From Certhia americana (Eukaryota; Chordata; Aves; Passeriformes; Certhiidae), in assembly GCA_018697195.1 (NCBI GenBank), contig CM031879.1, forward strand, positions 42,271,378 through 42,335,377: DNA of 64,000 nucleotides. Direction: 5' to 3'. Positions 12,301 through 27,300 of the stretch are shown here, in pieces (positions within the stretch are counted from its first letter, which is position 1; the number at the start of each line of letters is the position of its first letter). The notes beneath the pieces were generated by a model. It had not been told where the DNA came from. It did not search any database and saw nothing but the letters and a program-made list of their open reading frames with translations. A program made the position numbers and the translations under genes.

Positions 12301-15300
12301 CTCCAAACTCATTCCTGTAAGGTACTGAGTTTCTGTCCCTAATCCAGTAAAGCACTTCATTACATATTTAACATTAGGCATATATAAGTATTTTCATCAT
12401 CTTCATGCCCATGCATTTAAAGTAAAACATGTACTTGAGTACTTCACTGGAATGGAACCAAATTGCTCTGCATCCTATTGGAACTCACTGTAGGTGTGTA
12501 ATCTCTTTAGCTTTGCTTTGCCTCTTAGGCCAAAGCTCTCATTTGCATTAAGTTTTAATGCTGGATTAGAGTCTGTTATTGAAAAGTAGTAATTTTTAAG
12601 ATCCTTGTTTAGCAACTATCAAAAAGTATGTGACTGCTACAAATTCTGTGGAATTTTTCCATATGAGAAGTGGGTAAGTCCATTTCTGTTTTGTGCAGTA
12701 GTGTGCACAAAGGAGTTTGTCCTACTTGGATGTGTTTATTCAGGACATTGGCACTACTTGATTCTCAGAGACAGGATCCCTAGCTAGCAAAAGACAAGTG
12801 GTGTTTTAGATAAAACGGATAAAACTACTCTGAAAACACAGCTTTTTTTCTTTGATCTACATGTCCCTTAGTTTTGCACTATCAGGGTATATGTGTTACT
12901 GGAATCTCTAGCATATCCTACATATACGTAAGTGCATCTTCTTCACTATTTCCTTAGTTAATAAATGTGAATTTGCCAAGTCTCATTCTCAGTTTTTTTC
13001 AGAAAGCTGACTGAGTACTTACAAACACAGGAGAAATGCTGAAATTTTTCACAAACTTGCTGCAGGAGCTAGTGAACTTTGAGAAAGACTTTTCTTCTGC
13101 TCTGTGACAGAACAGGACCTACAAGGATCTCGGGTCTCTCACAGACAAGCCAGGATGTTGTGAGTCACAGCCAAGTAGATGAGTAGGAAAAGTGTTCCAG
13201 TTGGAGAACATCAACAGGAGACAGATGTACAGTGTTACCTAACCACAATAATGACAAATCTGGAAATTTGTTTTGCCATTAAAAAGTTGCATGAGAAGAA
13301 AAGGATTCAGAGTGATTCAAGTATTCACAATTTTTCAGGTAGAAAATCCCCCCAATACTGTTAGGCATATACCTGTAAAAAAGAGAATTGCTGTAGTTTT
13401 TATTAAGGTGTTTATTCTATTATGTGAAAAGGCTTAAGTAGTTGTGATAGTTACTAAAAGATAAGCTATCTTGGTTGAATTTTAATCTATTATTTAATGC
13501 AAGTAAAGATTTGTAACAGTCTGTTCTTTGAACTTTTTCATTTTTCAGTGGTTGATATATATGAAGGTTGGTATGTGCCCCTTAATTTATCAAACATAGT
13601 TTGGAATCCTAGGACAAATCCTAGCTGGTGTAAGCTCTACCAAAATGAGATTTTGAAGTCAACAGAGTCACATCAGTTTAATTACAGTCTTTAATTTGCA
13701 GGAACAACATTTGAATTTATGTGGTAACTCATTCCAGAGTGATTCATGGTCTTTTATTTAAGGAAAGAATTACAGACTTCTAAATATAATTTTGTATCAA
13801 AATTGATCTTGTAATTAATTTTATAGTAGTAAAGTCAATCTCCTGAGTATTACAGACTGCTAGTGTTGCCTCTGATGTTTGATGGGTTTCTAGAGTTAAT
13901 GTTTTTGTGCTTGACCAAGATTGTTCTGAAAGACCTGCTAGCTCACTTGAACTCTATTTCCATTCAAAGTTGGCTCTCAGGGGATCCCACTGACCATTTC
14001 CTTGAACACACTGAAGCCTGGCCTCCAGGTCTCTGCTCGGATTGTCACATCTTCAGTCAACTTCCTTATTCTTGAGTAGTGGATCCAGAAGAGCTCTTGA
14101 CCGACCCCACAGGTTACCATAGCCTGGGGTCCCATCTTATTCACTTTGTCCCCAGAGCTTTGTAGTCCTGATCTGCACTAGGACATGTCTTTGGTGTCCA
14201 CATGGATGTGCAACAATGGGTAGTGATCCAAAGAATGGAAAATTACCACAGTCTTTCTGCAATGGGTAAAAAAAAAAAGTGCCAACCTATTGTAACGGCA
14301 TGACAGTTTAGCACGTGTATGCCTTCATCCCTCATGGTCACCCACCTCTTCCTTTTGCTCTCTGCTAACATGCTGTTTAAGCTCAGTTGGTTTCAAAGTT
14401 TTCCTTAATGGAGCTTGTTCTCCCTCACTGGTTATTAGGACACTTTACCACTTCTGTGAACTTAGATCTGAGGACAGAGAAGGACTATTTCTGCTGCTGC
14501 AAGAAGTCACAAGTTTCTAGCTTCCCCATCTCAGGAGTCTCCATCAGCATCTCACTCAACCATAGCCTCTGACTGTTCTTCCTGCCTTGCATTATGAGCC
14601 TCAGGATTTGCCTCTGCAAGGTCTCACTAAAGATTCTAATTTTCTGGTCATCCTTGATATTTTGCAGGCTGTTCATCTGGACACGTTTGTCCACCTAACA
14701 CTGCTGGACAATGCACAAATCAAAAAACTTCCTGGAAATAAAATTTTGCATTGGTTCCTTAGCCCTAATAAAGGCTTGCTGCATGCCCCGATATTTGTTA
14801 CCCTCTAATACAGTAAAAACTGATAAAGGTGGTTAAAGGATGGAGAAGTTATGAAAGAAGAAAGAGGTTCCAAAAGTTTTTCCCCCTAGGAAAAACATCC
14901 ATTGTCCTAGTGTTGACAATTGCTATATGCGACTTACAAATCTTTTGCCCTTTTGTATAGCTGCATCTGTTCTTTCACTCAGATGCTCAAACCCTTTATT
15001 TTTACTTTTTGGACAGCTGCATGTGATGAGTGCTGCATGAGCTAAAAATGCTGCCCTTTCCTCTGAGGCAAGCAATGTAAAATAATCAGGAGGAAATCAA
15101 GATAGAAGTGTGAATATCATTGCTGCAGCTGGAGTCATATGGAGATACATCTGAAAATGAAGTGCCAAATAGAAAACGAGTATAAATACCTTCCATGCCA
15201 ATAACCAAACAAATATAGACTGTAGAGGGATTACAGAATAGAGCAGAGGATGGAACTGAAAAATAAAAAAAAAAAAAAAAAAAAAAAGGGAGATATTATG

Positions 15301-18300
15301 GAGTGGTATTATCTTTTCTTTTGCTTTTCTTGCTTTTATATGCACCTGAAAATGTTACAGGACAGACAAACAGATGACCATGGAGATGAGTGGCTCTTCA
15401 AGTGTAAAGGCAGTTTAGACTGTAAATGCATTTTTAAGAATGGATTTAGCTGTGAAAGAAGCAGCTTGGGAAGGCCCTACAGTGCTGTAACCCCATTAGT
15501 CACAGTGGAAGAGGTAAAAGGGCTTGTTAAAACAATAAATGGATGTGGAAAAGGGGTGACAGAAGGGTGAAAGCAGCAGCTGCACCCTGGAGGAAATAGG
15601 CAAACTGGAGAAATAGGTTGCAAAAGAGAGAAGGCAATTTTTTTTTTTTTGTGACTGTCCACCATCTGAATTCCCCCTGTTCTTATCCATATTAGCTCAA
15701 TGTCGCGTTGACCCTCCCTCTAGCAAGCAGAGGGAGGGGAGGAGACTTCCACACTTGTCAGTGTTGGTTTTTCAGTCAGATGAGGAGGATGCACTGAGAT
15801 GACACTGGTTATTTTATTAGTATGTGGGTCAAAATAAAATCTGGCAGCAAAGCTTTTCAGAAACCGGGCGAGTACTCCTCTTTTCTGTCATCTCGTCGTA
15901 CAGAGTCTGTGAGTAACCTAGGGTAGTTTGCTCTCTTACAGTACTGCTTGGTGCACTGCAGAAAAACTATTCCTAATTTTGGTGGAAATGAAAGTGTGGT
16001 AGCTCTACTTCCTCACTCCCTAGCTCGAGTGAAGGCTCCTTGAGTGCACTGGTACTGGAGTTTTGTTACCTTCTGATATAATAAGTGAGTTAACTTTTTC
16101 CACCTTAAAATGCTTGCAGTCACACCCTACCCCATTTCCTTGTCTAACACAGACCTCCAGGGTACTGGATTCTCATGGCTAAGTGAGTTTTACTGAAATT
16201 CTGTGCCAGTGCATGACAGTTCCCTGTGTCTTCTTCCTGCTGCATGAAAGAGGAAATAGTGACTTTAAATATGAAAGTTAATCAAGTCTTCTTTTATTCC
16301 AAGTGGCTGTTCTTTCAAGCTAATTAAAATAATTCAGATGACTGAAGAACATTTTAATTGACTTAGGATTGCAGTTCAGAAAAAAAAAAATTCTAGTGGA
16401 AAGACTTTTTGGGGTTAAGCCAGCATCATGGCATGCAAAAGAGTTGAATTCAGCTGTTACTGTGTTACAGAATTTACTTCATAACTTTGAGAAATGCCTT
16501 CACCTTTCTTCTAAATGTCAGTTTTGATGGTCCATTTCACACTTTGTCTAGTGTATTAAAGTGAAATAGGTTCTTGCACTCAGAGGGTTCCTGCAGGTTT
16601 AGGAATTCATCCTTGAGCCTGAAATTCTGGATTTTGTAAGCTAACCTACAAGACTTGTTCCCAAGGACCTGATCTTACCTGAGCTCTTTTCTTCTACCTC
16701 TCCATGCCTTCCACTCCTTTGTGTCAGCACATGTGCAGCCACATGTTCATGTGATGAGCAGTACGACTCAAATGAAGATGTAGGTAGGTAGATTTATAGA
16801 GCATTTTCTAGGCACATCATTGCCTTAACTAAGCTCCCTGGAAAACATTATACAGGGTTATAATTGGCTGGGGTTGGACCCATTTGGTGGCAGGTGGGAT
16901 CACACCTTTGGCAAAGCCTATGGCAGAGATAGACTTGGAACAATTAGAGAATTTAAAACTGAGTTACTGCTTACTAAGGAGACACATGGGCTTCTAGGGA
17001 GTTCCCCTGGTAAATGATCCTATTCTCACACATGTAGATTTCCTTTCAACATTTGATTATCTACAATCACAGTTACTTGGTTTGGTTTTTCATTCCACAA
17101 GATCCAGGGATTTCCTGCATGATGTTTTTTTCATGAGCTACTTACATGTGTTTGCCACTTAATTTCCTCCAGGTGGGATGGAGAATTGAGGGTAAGATGT
17201 TGATTCTAAAGCTCACACAGCTACATTTATGTTCTCCATGATGTGAACTTCATATTGCTTTATCTCATTTTTATGTTTATGTAATACACAGGTCTCTACT
17301 TCCTCTAGTGTCAAGGAAGATAAAGGTTTGCATTTTTATACACACAGACACAGTTTGTTTGAAGTGCCTCCTTTCTCCAGAATATTTATTTGCATGCCTT
17401 TGAAAGTGGTTGCTGAGTGTATCTAGCCTTCGGGTGATGGCAAAGCATGGCATCATTGAGAAGAACTGGAAATTCAGAATAACCCCAGGGTTTATGTCCC
17501 AAAAAAGAGAAATCCTATTACAAAGTAACTTACTGCTGCTATGCTGAGTCTATATTCCACTGAAGTCAGTGATTTAACTGCAGCAGATATAATATTTGTT
17601 ACAGATATGACCAGTTGTCATAAATGAAAAACTAGTTTCATGTGTAATTTCCAATACTGTGTTGCTCTGAAACTGTATCAGAATTTGAATGTTATTCAAA
17701 GTATTGTCTAAAGTTGGGTTCTCTGAGAATCTTTCCATGGATTCCTCTTTTCCTCAAAATTTTGGAGTATAGGTGAATAATTTTTTTATATGTTTTTCTT
17801 ATATCTGGATTCTCAGGAGGCACGATCAATCAAGAAATTACCTACCTTGATTCACTCTGGATTGGTGGCTGTTTATGGCACAGTTGTTTTGAATCGTATA
17901 GTTCTCTTTTTGGGAACAGATGATGGACAGTTACTGAAGGTAAGCTGAGTGTGGCAGTTCTTCCCTTCTCCAACAGCTGCTGATGTGTTCAAGTGGGTAA
18001 ATATTTCCTGGTTTATTCAGTGTGTTACAAACAAATATGATTCCCTGAATCTCTATTTTTTGTTTGTGAAGTAAGTGCTGTATGGTCATTTGGAGAGCAA
18101 AATAACTTTCAAAAGCAATTATGACCCTGCTAAAATTCAAGTAAACATTTAATTAAAACACTAATGCTCACAGTATTAATTTACAGACTGTGGAGTTCTC
18201 AGTTATTTTGCCTTGTTTACCTCCTTGCTTTGATTTTTCAGTAGCAATACTGAATATTGTTAGATTTTGGAAGTGTATTTGTTTGTTTGTTTGTTTGCCT

Positions 18301-21300
18301 GTGTGATGTGAAAAGCTGTCCATTAGAGAGAAAAGTCAAGATTCGTTTTGCCTTAGCTTCTGAATAGTTGGCCAATGCTAATTGAAATCCGTTGTCTGAA
18401 AGTGAAAGTCATCTTATCTCATTATCAAACAATTTCAACCATCCAGTCAAATGTCTTTTATACTTTAATTTTTTCTGGGTTTTGCGAGAATGTACATTTC
18501 CTGTCTGCACGGCAAAGGTTGTCTCTCATTCTTTGTCTTTATTAAACAGACATTTGGAACGTTTAATACAGACCTTGAAAAAGCTTTGTCCATTTGATTT
18601 CATTTTGCTTTTGATAATGAAAAATCAAATTGAAGTCTTCCATGTCTCCTTAACACACTGGAGACAGTGAACACATCTCCCTTGTTTAGTTGTGAAAAAC
18701 CAATGTCGGAGTGCTTATTGACTTGCAAAATAAAGCTTCTGGGGTCTCTGATTTACTTGAATTCTGTGCAAAGGGTGGTGGAAAACAGGCAAGATAAGAA
18801 AAAGAAATATCATCACCGATGTATACTTAGAGAAGCCACAAAGAAACTTGTGTAAGTTCTTTTTTACTTAATGGGTGTCTGAATGTTAGTTTGTTTTCTG
18901 AAGGCTAATACTTTCTTCTCTATTGATAGGAGTAAAGGTTTTTTATATTTTGGGATATAGGCATTTCCTCCACATTCAGTTTCTGAATCAGTCAGTAACA
19001 GGCTTTATGGAAGACATGTTTCATATGCTAAAGCAGTGCCAAAGTCAATGCTAAATGTGTCTGGCATGGATTTTGTTGAAATTCTGTTCTTATGGTCTCT
19101 TCCTTCATCCTTCACCAGTGTGAGAACCACACCACTGCTGTAGGTGAATTGAATCATGGTACAGTAATTCATCACAGAAGCTTTGTTGTAACTGAAATTA
19201 GGCTTTTGCTTAAGATGTTAACTGATCAATAAAAGAACAGGGAAATAATTTAATTACACATTTTTTAGGCTATTCTTAATGAGGATATGAAATCTAATTG
19301 CCCAGAGGTTTTATATGAAATTGAGGAAGAAACTTCAATTTTCCCCAAACTACGACTTGATCCAGTGAATAGTAACTACATCTATCTGTCCTCTGCCAAT
19401 AAGGTAAGTACAATATTTAACAAAATAATAAATTCATATAACCTACTGCTTTAAGGATTTCTACCACTTTATAAGTGAAGCATCAATTTGTGTCAGAGTT
19501 AGACTTTTAATATGCAAACTGCAGTTACCAACTTTACATCTAATATCTGGTTATGTTGTCTAAGTTTGGGCTGCACTCCTGCAGAGCTCGGAAGAGCCTC
19601 AGCTGTTATGGTGCTGCCCAGTGTTGCTATGATCCAGCAATACCCTTAATTCCATGTTTATTTTATGCCATTCTGCCCAGAGAGTGTTTGTTTCTGGTTT
19701 TCCTGGCAGCAGGAAAATGCAGGTCATGCAGAGTCAAGCTTAAGAGATAGCAAAAAACCTTGTATGCTTTGGAGACAAAGCAATCAAGATGTTGGTAGGT
19801 CAGAGTTTGCCAGTCAATTAAGGAGTTTCTAAAGTGGAGAAATCTTGATTTGAGAGATGGCTTTGAAGCCTTAGTTCTGATGAAATCTGCGATAAAGCTG
19901 TAGTCAGTGATAAAATTCCCATTGTTTTCAGTTAGGCATAGACTTCAAAAGAACAAAACAAAAGGATAATGAGAAGTGAGCAATGTGTGTGCATAGTGAG
20001 GCCAAGGAGTTTGGCAGTGGCTGAGAGCTGCTGCACGTGAGCAAACGTGTTGGAGCTGCATGTCAAGCAGTGAGCGGCTCCCAGGAGCCGGTGCAGTTGT
20101 TGCTGCACATCTTGCAGCAGGGCTACTGAGCAGCAATCAGAAAATCCCTTTGTCTCGCCAGCAGCGAGAAAGATGGCATTGAAAGCTTAAGGGCTTGCTG
20201 TCCATCTTAGCTGAACAGGATTTCACCCAGCACTTAATTACCATCACTTACAATAAAATCACTTTTCTGTCAGTGAACATAGTGTTTTAGCCTGCTGTTA
20301 CAGAGTGGGGGTAAGTTGGTAGGAGAACCCCTGACTGATATAAAACATTTATCACAAATATAGAAGGAATCAAAATCTTAGTCAAAAGTATACGTAAATA
20401 TCCAAAGTAAGACTTGAATTTTCTTTAGCTTTGGTAAAAGATCAAATTGTTATAGAGGAATAATAGATTTTACAAATACATGCACTTCTCTGATCATCTC
20501 TTGGAGCTAAAATAAGGCTTCTACATTGTCTTCTTTAACTTGGTAGTAATCTAGGATTATGACTGGTTTCTGAATTGATTGTCTCACACACCTTCAGATA
20601 AATTGAATTTTACCATATATGGATGGAAAAAACAGTAAATATAATTTTGCAGAAAGCAGTGTATCCTCATTTCTGTTGACAGAATATAGGAACTTCTAAT
20701 TCTTGCAAATTTGTAAAGTATGGTTTGAATTAGTTTTTCTTCCTAGGTCATTAATTCACATTGTTATTAATCACATTATTTGTATCTGTATTCAGTGTTT
20801 GTAATCAGCTTTCTCTTTTTCTTTTTCCTTTCCTTTTCTGAAAATGGCTGGCTAGGATATTCAAGCTGAATGTACAAGTATAGATACATACAATATAGCC
20901 ACAATTATCTACATTTACTTACTGAAATGGCATTTTCATGCATGCTGAGCAGTTGCATGCGTTTGTTCTAGTGTGCACATGCAGTAACCTGACATGGTGA
21001 TGCAAACACAGATGCATTTTGTTATGCGCATGCATTTTTGGATGCACCTTCATCAATCATTTAAATATCTCCATTCTGAGGAGAGGAAAATGGTGTTCTG
21101 CTAAGCAGAGCATTATTTGTAAAACATACCTCCTTTCTGTTATTACCTATAATTCACTATGCTGATCAGTTTTTCTTGCATTAATCTGCCCATGCTGGCC
21201 TTTGAGTAGTAGAACCAAATTGTTATTGTCAGAGGTGTTTCATTATCAGATGGCAAAATACAGTGTGTGCAAAATAGGCTGCATATTTCTATCCAAAGGT

Positions 21301-24300
21301 CTTCTGGCAGAGGGGAATCCAGAAGGAGACTTCCCCAGAGGGATTGTGCTTGTTTGCTGTCAGATTTTTAATGGTAACTTTCAAGTTCTCCAGTTATGGA
21401 GGCTGTATTAATTCAATGTGTTATTGTATTCTTTGGTTTCAGGTGAGAAGAATACCAGTTGCAAATTGTGGTAGATTTGCTTCTGAGCAAGAATGCTTAT
21501 CTGCAAAGGACCCCTACTGTGGGTGGTGTTCTTTCAATCAAAGGTATCTTTTAGTATTTTAGACCATCATATAAAAGCAGAGCATTATTAGTCACTGTAC
21601 ATTTTGACTGGCTTGAGGCTATTCAACGTCAAGATTGTATCTACTGATTTTTTATAGAATCAGTCATAGCCATAAATGTGAGACTTCCTTGTCATGTGAA
21701 AGAGAACTCAGTATTTTTGAAAGACTATGTAACCCTCAGATTTTTGAGATTTAACCATAAAATATATGTTGGGCTAAGAATAATAAATAATTTTGCTTTT
21801 AGAAGAGGTATTTTTGTTTTCAGATTGAGAGATAAAATTGTATAGTTGTGCTTGAAACATCGTAATAGCTGGGAGCATCTTGTATGTGAAAACAAGAAAA
21901 GAGTGCTTAGTTGTCTTAAGTACTGATAGTTCCTTTTTTTGAACCACTGACTTTGGTTTAGGTCAAAGGAGAATTTCTTTCTAAATACTTCATTCCCACA
22001 TTTGAATCATTAATTTTGACACTTTGAAACAGATTTGAAATCTATTTTACATCTGGGGCCTGGACTGGAGAAACTCCTGGGTCATTTGTCCTAGTCTTAG
22101 CAATTGCAAGCAACCACATCATGTAAAACTAAAAACATGGAAAGGATGATCCTAAATTTAGATAGGCTTTTTGTCCTTCCTGCCCTGGTTGTGCAGCTTC
22201 CTGGCAGACTCATTTTTGCTGGTAAAAATATGTCTGTTCATTTTCCTCATGTGTATGTTTATGGACAGGTTATAGTTACTTGTTCTTGTGTTCACATCAC
22301 CTTTTGTTGCATCCAGGATAGCTGTTGATGTGGTGATGGTAAAGAGAAGCAGGAAGGGCCTTTGCAAAGGTTCCACAGAGATGTTTATTCCAGCCACACA
22401 CAGGCAGTCCAGGGTTAAAGGCAGGGCTCATGGGAAGGGTTCAGGTTCAAGTATATGGGTGCTGGGTGCTGGAAGAGCATCAGGGACCAATTATCAGGGG
22501 GCATGGGGCTGCAAAGGCAGGATTGGGGAATGGGAGCCAATGGGGAAATTGGGAAGGAGTGATTGAGGGACACAGGGACAGGGAAGGGATTAACAGGGCT
22601 GACTGAGGGAGCAGAGCAGGGGTACATTGGCATAACAGAATAGGGGATCCTGGGAGAGATGCCTCTTATGTCTCCTTAACATAGGGAAAGCCTCTCCACA
22701 ACCTTTGCCTAAATAAGTTCTACACTCCACCCCACCCCCACTCCCTCACACTCACCTCTTCAATGTTTTTGTGGAAGCAGTTGCTCTCTCTCTCCCTCTC
22801 TCTCTCCCTCTCTCTCTCCCCCTCTCCTTTCATTTTGGGTGTGCTTAAACAGTGAACTTCACTAAGATCCTCTCACATGAGACACTCCTCTCTTACCTCC
22901 ACTCCAGTAACTCTTCCATGGAATTTATGCATCCTTTTAAGATAAGGACGGCCAGGATTCTCAAAGTGTTCCAGAAGAGATTTCAGCTGTGTTTTGCTTA
23001 ATGTTGTTTAATCAGTCTGTCTGGGAAGCACCTTAGTGTGTTCTGGGATCACAAATGCCTTTTCATGACAGCATCACATTGATGGGCCACAATCATCCAT
23101 GATCAAATAATGTCCCCAGGTCCTTCGCTTTCTTTGTTGTCTTTCCAACTGATGAGTTTCCACTCTATAACACATATGGGTTTGTGAGATTTTTGTTGCT
23201 GTAGGTACATGTTCTTGTACTTTATGCTTTGAAATGTCATTCCATTTCAAGGTTATCCAAGTTTTCCTGTGTGATATTCTTATCTTTTTTGCATGTTAAT
23301 GTTCCCAACTTTGTATCATCAGCAGATGTCAACAGTGTAAACCTTCTTTTATGCCAATTTGCCAGTGATTAAAATCTTAAACTGAAGTGTCTATAAGACG
23401 GATTTTTGAGGAATTACACTAGTAGCCTCTTTTAGAAGGTTAACACTACTCACTTTGGTTTGTTACCAATTTGGTTTTAGAGTAATTCTGCTGAAGATCT
23501 GCTACTTTGTGTTTGCAAAGGTAGTTATTGGAAGAGAGTAGGGTTTTTTTCTGTAATGCATTTTCTTCAAACTCTTTTGCTCCCTTGTTAGAAGTTGTGT
23601 ATGTTACAGTGCTAAGCTTTTCAGGCTTTTAATTACCTTATAAAGAGATTGTGAATAATGCTTATTATTCAGTAAATCCCCTGCTTATGAGGGGAATCAC
23701 CAAAACTTTCTGTGTGATTGAAACAGAAATAATTTACTCTTTTGGAGGAAAAAAAAGTTAATTACTATAATATGAGTCCTGTTCAACATCCACATAATTT
23801 TTTACTGTTAAATACTTAATGTCATTAAATATTAGACTTTGTGAAGAAACACCTCTGAGTGAAACTTTAGGAAAAGAGGAAGACATTTTTAGCCAGTATT
23901 TTAGTCAAACTCTGTATGTGCCCAATAAAGCAATATATTCCATAATAATTTTGAGATCATTGATATGTTTTCTACTTTTACAGGGAAATAAATTTTCTGT
24001 AAAATAAAATACACACTCCAGTTTTATGTAAAATTTACTAGCAATGCTAATGCTCCATTTTAAGGACAGTGTGAATTAAAATCCAGTCCTTTCATGAAAA
24101 AATGTGTGCATATCATTGCAAGTGAAAACAAAACGAAGCAAAATGTTTCTACTGTTCCCATTTCTACTCTTTCTTCCATAGGGACAAATATATTAATTCT
24201 CCTTTTCACTTGCAATCATTCAAACCACTTAGTATTGTGTGATTTCTCCTGATGTTTTTAGATTTTCAGTAGATGAATCAGATTTGTCTGAATTATGCTG

Positions 24301-27300
24301 AAATACAATTCCAATACAAGGTATTGATGATTTACATGCATTTTCTGTATGGAAACAACACAATATATTATTTAACATGATCAGAGTTACTTTTGAATAT
24401 AGTCAATGTGTGGGGCATCTCTGGATTTAATTCAGGGGTTGGTGCATTGGAGAAAGAAGGAAGCCACAGCTTTGTCTGAAAGCATGTTCTCATTCCATGA
24501 GGAAATCAGTATGCTTTAGCAGGACAGAGAAGGCAAGTATGTTAGGATCTTTGTAGTTAACAGAGATTATTGAAGCAGGGACTTATGTAAATATGAATGA
24601 ACCTGTATGCATAAGTGTTGTGTTATTGCAGTGAAATAAGAGAAACTCAGCTCCAATTATGTAGAGAAATCTTTAATAGTATAAGGAACTAGTTTGCTGT
24701 GGAATATTAAAAAAAAAATCATCTTGACTGCTTTTCTCTATATACATATCTATGCATGTCTGAAATCTGATCCAAGAGTTTCATACCTTATACCTTCATG
24801 CTTGTATAAGGTCCAGTTTGCCTTTCCAAGGAAGCCAGACTTAGTTGTCTGAGTCTGTATGTTAGTTTTCAGAACCATGTAGTTCACAAATAGTATTTAT
24901 CTGTTATATTCATTCAAAGTACTTGCAATCAATATAAATTTTCTAAAAATAAGGATATTACAGAATAATTTTATCTTTAGGTGAGTAGAATTATTTTGTT
25001 CTTGGCCTTTGCAGGGCAATTTTAAGAATTTATGCTGAGGGTCATCAGATATGACTGCTTCCTATGAAATTACTGTTCTCCACAGCACACTGTTAGAGTG
25101 TTAAAGGTCAGCTTTTAGAGCAACAAAAGATGCATTTTTCCCTCACATAAAGACAAGCATTACCCTGGGTCCTGGGTGGCATTACTGGTTTTGCTATTAA
25201 ATTCTCAGATTCTTCATTGCAAATGAGGGAAACAGGTTCATTGCTTGTGTTCCTCAGGCAGTCAAAGAAAGCAAGTAGCTTCTTCCTGGGACAGTTGTAA
25301 ATATTCAGCTTGATAAACAGTTTTCTTTTTTACTGTTTCTATATTAGCATCACTGAAATGCATACACTTGTTTATTGCCAAGTACTGCAAGCGTGTTGCC
25401 TTGCATCTTTACCATTATAATCTTCACCCTGTCAGAAACTGCAGAATGTTTTACTTTTGTCATTCCTGGTTGCCAGTGTGAATTACCTACCACCATACAT
25501 GTAGGAGTTATGGGGGTGGGACGGATGGAGATGAGAGATCTCTGCAGCCAGGTCTTGGAAGTTGTGGTTTAAAGGGCGTGGGTGCAGGGGCCCTGCTGGG
25601 AGCTGCCAGCCACAGCTCTGAGCAGGTCCCAAAGAGAGCCAAGTTCCCAAGAGAAGGAGGGAGAGAAAGAGTAAGTGTAAGAGTAAGAGCAAGAGTAAGT
25701 AAGAGAGTGAAGTTCCCGTTACAATACAGTAAATCTTCTTCTGTGCTTACGATTCTAATTCTCACTAACCAATCTAGTACAAAATACAAATCTTATAGCA
25801 TTTACATACAGCCTATAAGAATCCTTATATTATCATACTGTGTTACATTTTAAACCCTAAAAACTACTCTTTGGACCCCTTCTGCTAAGCTAGTAGGGTC
25901 TGCTCTGACCCTTGGAGCTGTCTGCAAGCAGAGGGTATTGTCTAATCAAAAGGATTACCTTCAGCTGGCCATACTATTGTTTTCCAGTTGTTCAGTAACT
26001 AAGGCTTGTTATGTCAAAGCTTGCTTTCATTTCAGTCTCACTTGTAGTTTCCATAGTCTCAAAATCTTTTGCCAGGCAATCATATTTGTAAGGCTTTCCT
26101 GTTTCATCTTTCCCAACAGTACATATTTGAGAATGTGGTTTATGCGCATCTGTTGGTGATGGATCCCATCTTCTGTGGCTCTAAAACTGTGGTGCTAATG
26201 AATCTTTGTGATCTAAGTAGGGTGAAGAGAGATATAAATGAGACTGAAATTTGCCTTCGCTCAGGTAGTTTGAAATACATCAGGCATATATTTAGTCCAA
26301 ATTTATTATAGTATCATTATGATCTGAATGTATTCAAATGCAAAGCCCCACCTGGTTCTTGTGCAACAGGAACTTGGTTTCCTGAATTAGACCACAAAGC
26401 AAGTGACTTTGTGCTTAACTACATTTCAATTGCCAACATCTTTATCTGCAGGGAAGGTGACTTTATGGCTCCTAAGATTTGTGCGGTTATTTTGGGCATT
26501 TCAGAATGTAGTGGATATTTTTGTTGAATATGTTGTTCATTTTGGAGAGAAAACACATTGTTTGTGAAATATGTTTTTACAGTGAGCTCTTCATGAAAAA
26601 GGCCCATACTTTGCAACTGTGAACTCATTTCCAGTTTTTAAGAGAAGGAATGGTTCATTGAGGCAGATGTCAGTGTTCACAGGATTGAACCTATACATGC
26701 TTCTGCATTTAGTAGAAAAGTAGAATTAAAACTATAAAATGTTACATTTATTTATAAATATTCAAACTTAGTATTAAAATATTAAGATATATTCAGTTAG
26801 GACTTACTTGTCTTTAGTTGCTAACTATATGAAGTTACTTGGAGTTAATGAATTGTTCATTAATTGTTGATAGCAGACAGCATTTTAAGGATTCATCTTT
26901 CAAACTCATTGATTGTCCATCTAATTTGTATGCCTATGTTGTCTTCTTCTTCTAAATTGTTTTTAATGTGTGTAACCTTTGTAGTACTTATGTGTCCCAA
27001 TGTTTCCTCATTCTTCCTTAATTTTTTATTGCACAGTTTGTTTCCTACAATTTGGAATCTCTAACAGTTGTATTTACTTTGAGCTGTCTTAATTCTGAAA
27101 TTAATTTTGTGCTTGAAGACAGAGAAATTTATTTTGAACCTTTTCAAATCTGGTGTTTTTAACCAAGTGCACTGACAAAAAAGGGATTACCATTCATATC
27201 AGTGGGTGACAAAGGAGATTAGGGAAGAGGATGCATCTCATCAACTATACACATTCGTCGTATAACTTTACATTTGAGCTTCACTGCCATCCCTTCTTAT

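Larger units (their letters stand above)
9307..17816 (+). other. PLXNC1: PLXNC1 intron 1 (8.5 kb)
   Basis: Begins gtaagt and ends tctcag. GC falls off quickly after exon 1. It holds a degenerate minus-strand LINE at about 13.9-14.7 kb and two homopolymers near 15.3 and 15.65 kb. I found no internal exon; a first intron of this size may hold enhancers, but none can be read from sequence alone. Confidence 0.85.
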
